This document shows positions 5,816 to 6,614 of a stretch of DNA of 6,614 bases, in pieces. The position numbers and the translations under genes are program-made. The stretch's first letter is position 1, and each line of letters starts with the position of its first letter. Source of the DNA: Candidatus Phaeomarinibacter sp. (lineage in GTDB: Bacteria > Pseudomonadota > Alphaproteobacteria > CGMCC-115125); the NCBI GenBank assembly GCA_028279995.1, contig JANQMQ010000368.1, positions 1 to 6,614 on the forward strand, read 5' to 3'. Under the pieces are notes generated by a model, which made no database searches, was not told the DNA's origin, and saw only the letters and a list, made by a program, of their open reading frames with translations.

Positions 5816-6433
5816 ATGATGTCTTCGTTGAACACATACAGCTCCGCAAGCTGGCTGAAACGGATCTTTTCCAACCGCGAGGCTCTGAACACTGCACTTG
5901 CGGGCCTGCTACTGATCGCGCTTGCATTCGGCATGTCCGGAAAGGCACATGCGGAAGAAATAGCCGAAGAACTGGGTTCGTATGATCGCGAGATGCTCAC
6001 ATCGCTCATTGAAGCTGTAATTGCGGCTGATGAAGGCGACATGATCGTCACAGCGGCGATCCCGGATGCGTCGGCTCCTGCCTCCAGCCCCCGCAGCATC
6101 ATTCCTGCACGCCGCGCCGATATTGCGGGAAGCGCTATCTCGGCAACACCGTTGGCGGCGGTTTCCAAGGCTGATCCCGGTTTTGCTCTTCAGCTTGGTT
6201 CTTTTGCATCTGCTGAAAATGCACAGCGTGGCTTCGAGCAGGCCACCAGCAAGTACGGTTCGGTTCTGTCCGAACACACACTGTATGTGCAGCCGATTGA
6301 TCTGGGATCGCGGGGTGTTTTTCACCGCCTGCGTATTGGTGGGTTCGAAGACCTGCCGCAGGCCTCCGCCGCCTGCACAACGCTGGGCATTGCTGCCGCT
6401 GACTGCATGATCGTGTCTGCCGCGACGCAATAG
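5816..6433 (+). CDS. Exported or membrane-anchored SPOR-domain protein
   Basis: A 205-residue protein with a C-terminal SPOR domain. A long polar N-region (1-26, with K15-R16 and R21) precedes a hydrophobic stretch (about 27-41) and then G42-K-A-H-A46 with E47-E-I, so it is either a cleaved signal peptide with an extended n-region or a signal anchor. Residues about 47-118 are low-complexity, Ala/Ser/Pro-rich, with no domain I recognise. The SPOR domain is about 121-203: G122-F-A-L-Q-L-G-S-F, then R-L-R-I-G-G-F, and the pair C187/C197. SPOR domains bind denuded septal glycan, so a periplasmic cell-envelope or division role is likely (inference). The neighbour across the divergent region also ends in SPOR with the same C-x9-C spacing. 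A terminator-like hairpin follows at 6491. The precise function is unknown. Confidence 0.85.
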   Translation: MMSSLNTYSSASWLKRIFSNREALNTALAGLLLIALAFGMSGKAHAEEIAEELGSYDREMLTSLIEAVIAADEGDMIVTAAIPDASAPASSPRSIIPARRADIAGSAISATPLAAVSKADPGFALQLGSFASAENAQRGFEQATSKYGSVLSEHTLYVQPIDLGSRGVFHRLRIGGFEDLPQASAACTTLGIAAADCMIVSAATQ

Positions 6434-6447
6434 TGATCTGCCTCAAC

Positions 6448-6468
6448 GCGCGACAAGGTCTTGCGCGC
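6448..6468 (+). repeat. GC-rich imperfect hairpin after SPOR gene
   Basis: GCGCG-A-CAA, loop GGTC, TTG-CGCGC: an 8-bp stem with one bulged A, beginning 15 nt after the SPOR gene stop. No T-run follows, so it is not a terminator by itself; it could stabilise the mRNA 3' end or be a protein site. Confidence 0.35.
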
Positions 6469-6490
6469 TAGATATCATGTGCCAATCCTG

Positions 6491-6527
6491 CCGCTATGAC
6501 AGAGCTGTCGTGGCGGCAGTTTCTTTT
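6491..6527 (+). terminator. Rho-independent terminator-like hairpin
   Basis: A 10-bp stem, CCGCTATGAC / GTCGTGGCGG (two G-U pairs), at 6491-6500 and 6507-6516, closes the loop AGAGCT. CAG and then the T-rich TTTCTTTT (6520-6527) follow. It is well placed to end the SPOR-gene transcript. It stops only 20 nt before the ATG at 6548, so it would also lie inside the permease leader if that gene starts further upstream. Confidence 0.7.
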
Positions 6528-6547
6528 GTGGTGCATGGTGCGAGCAG

Positions 6548-6614
6548 ATGAGTGACACAGAACACCCCCATTTGAAGCGGGCTGTCGGTCCCGTATTGCT
6601 GACCCTGTACGGGA
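6548..6614 (+). CDS. APC-superfamily amino acid permease (5' end, truncated by window edge)
   Basis: Only 22 codons are visible. After M-S-D-T-E-H-P-H comes L9-K-R-A-V-G-P-V-L-L-T-L-Y-G22. This is the characteristic entry into TM1 of APC-family amino acid/polyamine permeases (usual form L-x-R-x-L-G-x-x-x-L-x-x-x-G), which leads into the unwound G-x-G-I-F/Y substrate region just outside the window. It would be an inner-membrane amino acid or polyamine transporter. The ATG follows a weak GAG-CAG purine patch; no in-frame start lies nearby upstream. The fragment is short, so the call rests on one motif and the substrate is unknown. Confidence 0.7.
   Translation, partial: MSDTEHPHLKRAVGPVLLTLYG

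Noticed and set aside
1..6614. CRISPR arrays, tRNAs, rRNAs, insertion sequences or phage genes
   Set aside because: No regularly spaced repeats, cloverleaf-like segments, transposase motifs or terminal repeats were seen.

Overview
The window looks like chromosomal DNA of a Gram-negative bacterium. Most likely it is an alphaproteobacterium, possibly of the acetic-acid-bacteria type. This rests on moderately high GC by eye, two exported SPOR-domain proteins with Ala/Pro-rich linkers, Ala-x-Ala signal peptides, and the mix of families. The lineage is an inference; no rRNA or marker gene is present. I see no mobile element, CRISPR array, tRNA or rRNA, and no gene-free stretch longer than about 210 bases.

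Layout. (1) 1-275, minus: 5' part of an NSS/SNF (LeuT-fold) sodium-coupled symporter, cut by the window edge. (2) 400-2220, plus: a YtcJ/amidohydrolase-3 metal hydrolase, divergent from the symporter, with an odd cysteine-rich N-terminus. (3) 2332-4007, plus: a type II beta-carbonic anhydrase followed 29 nt later by a bestrophin-family anion channel, a probable operon. (4) 4113-4511, plus: a short BLUF blue-light sensor protein, same strand, 105 nt after the bestrophin with no clear terminator between. (5) 4516-5607, minus: a penicillin-binding-protein-like D-Ala-D-Ala carboxypeptidase fused to a SPOR domain, convergent with the BLUF gene, in which the catalytic serine of SxxK reads as alanine. 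(6) 5816-6433, plus: a second exported SPOR-domain protein, divergent from (5) across a shared 208-bp intergenic region. (7) 6491-6527: a terminator-like hairpin. (8) 6548-6614, plus: the start of an APC-superfamily amino acid permease, cut by the window edge.

How the genes may work together. Carbonic anhydrase plus bestrophin is a plausible bicarbonate module: the enzyme interconverts CO2 and HCO3-, and the channel could pass HCO3- or Cl- across the inner membrane. The adjacent BLUF protein raises the possibility of light input, but only position supports that. The two divergent SPOR proteins are probably both periplasmic or septal peptidoglycan binders. The apparently inactive carboxypeptidase could have become a binding or scaffold protein. 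The symporter/amidohydrolase and permease ends suggest uptake and processing of amino-acid-like or amide compounds, with substrates unknown.
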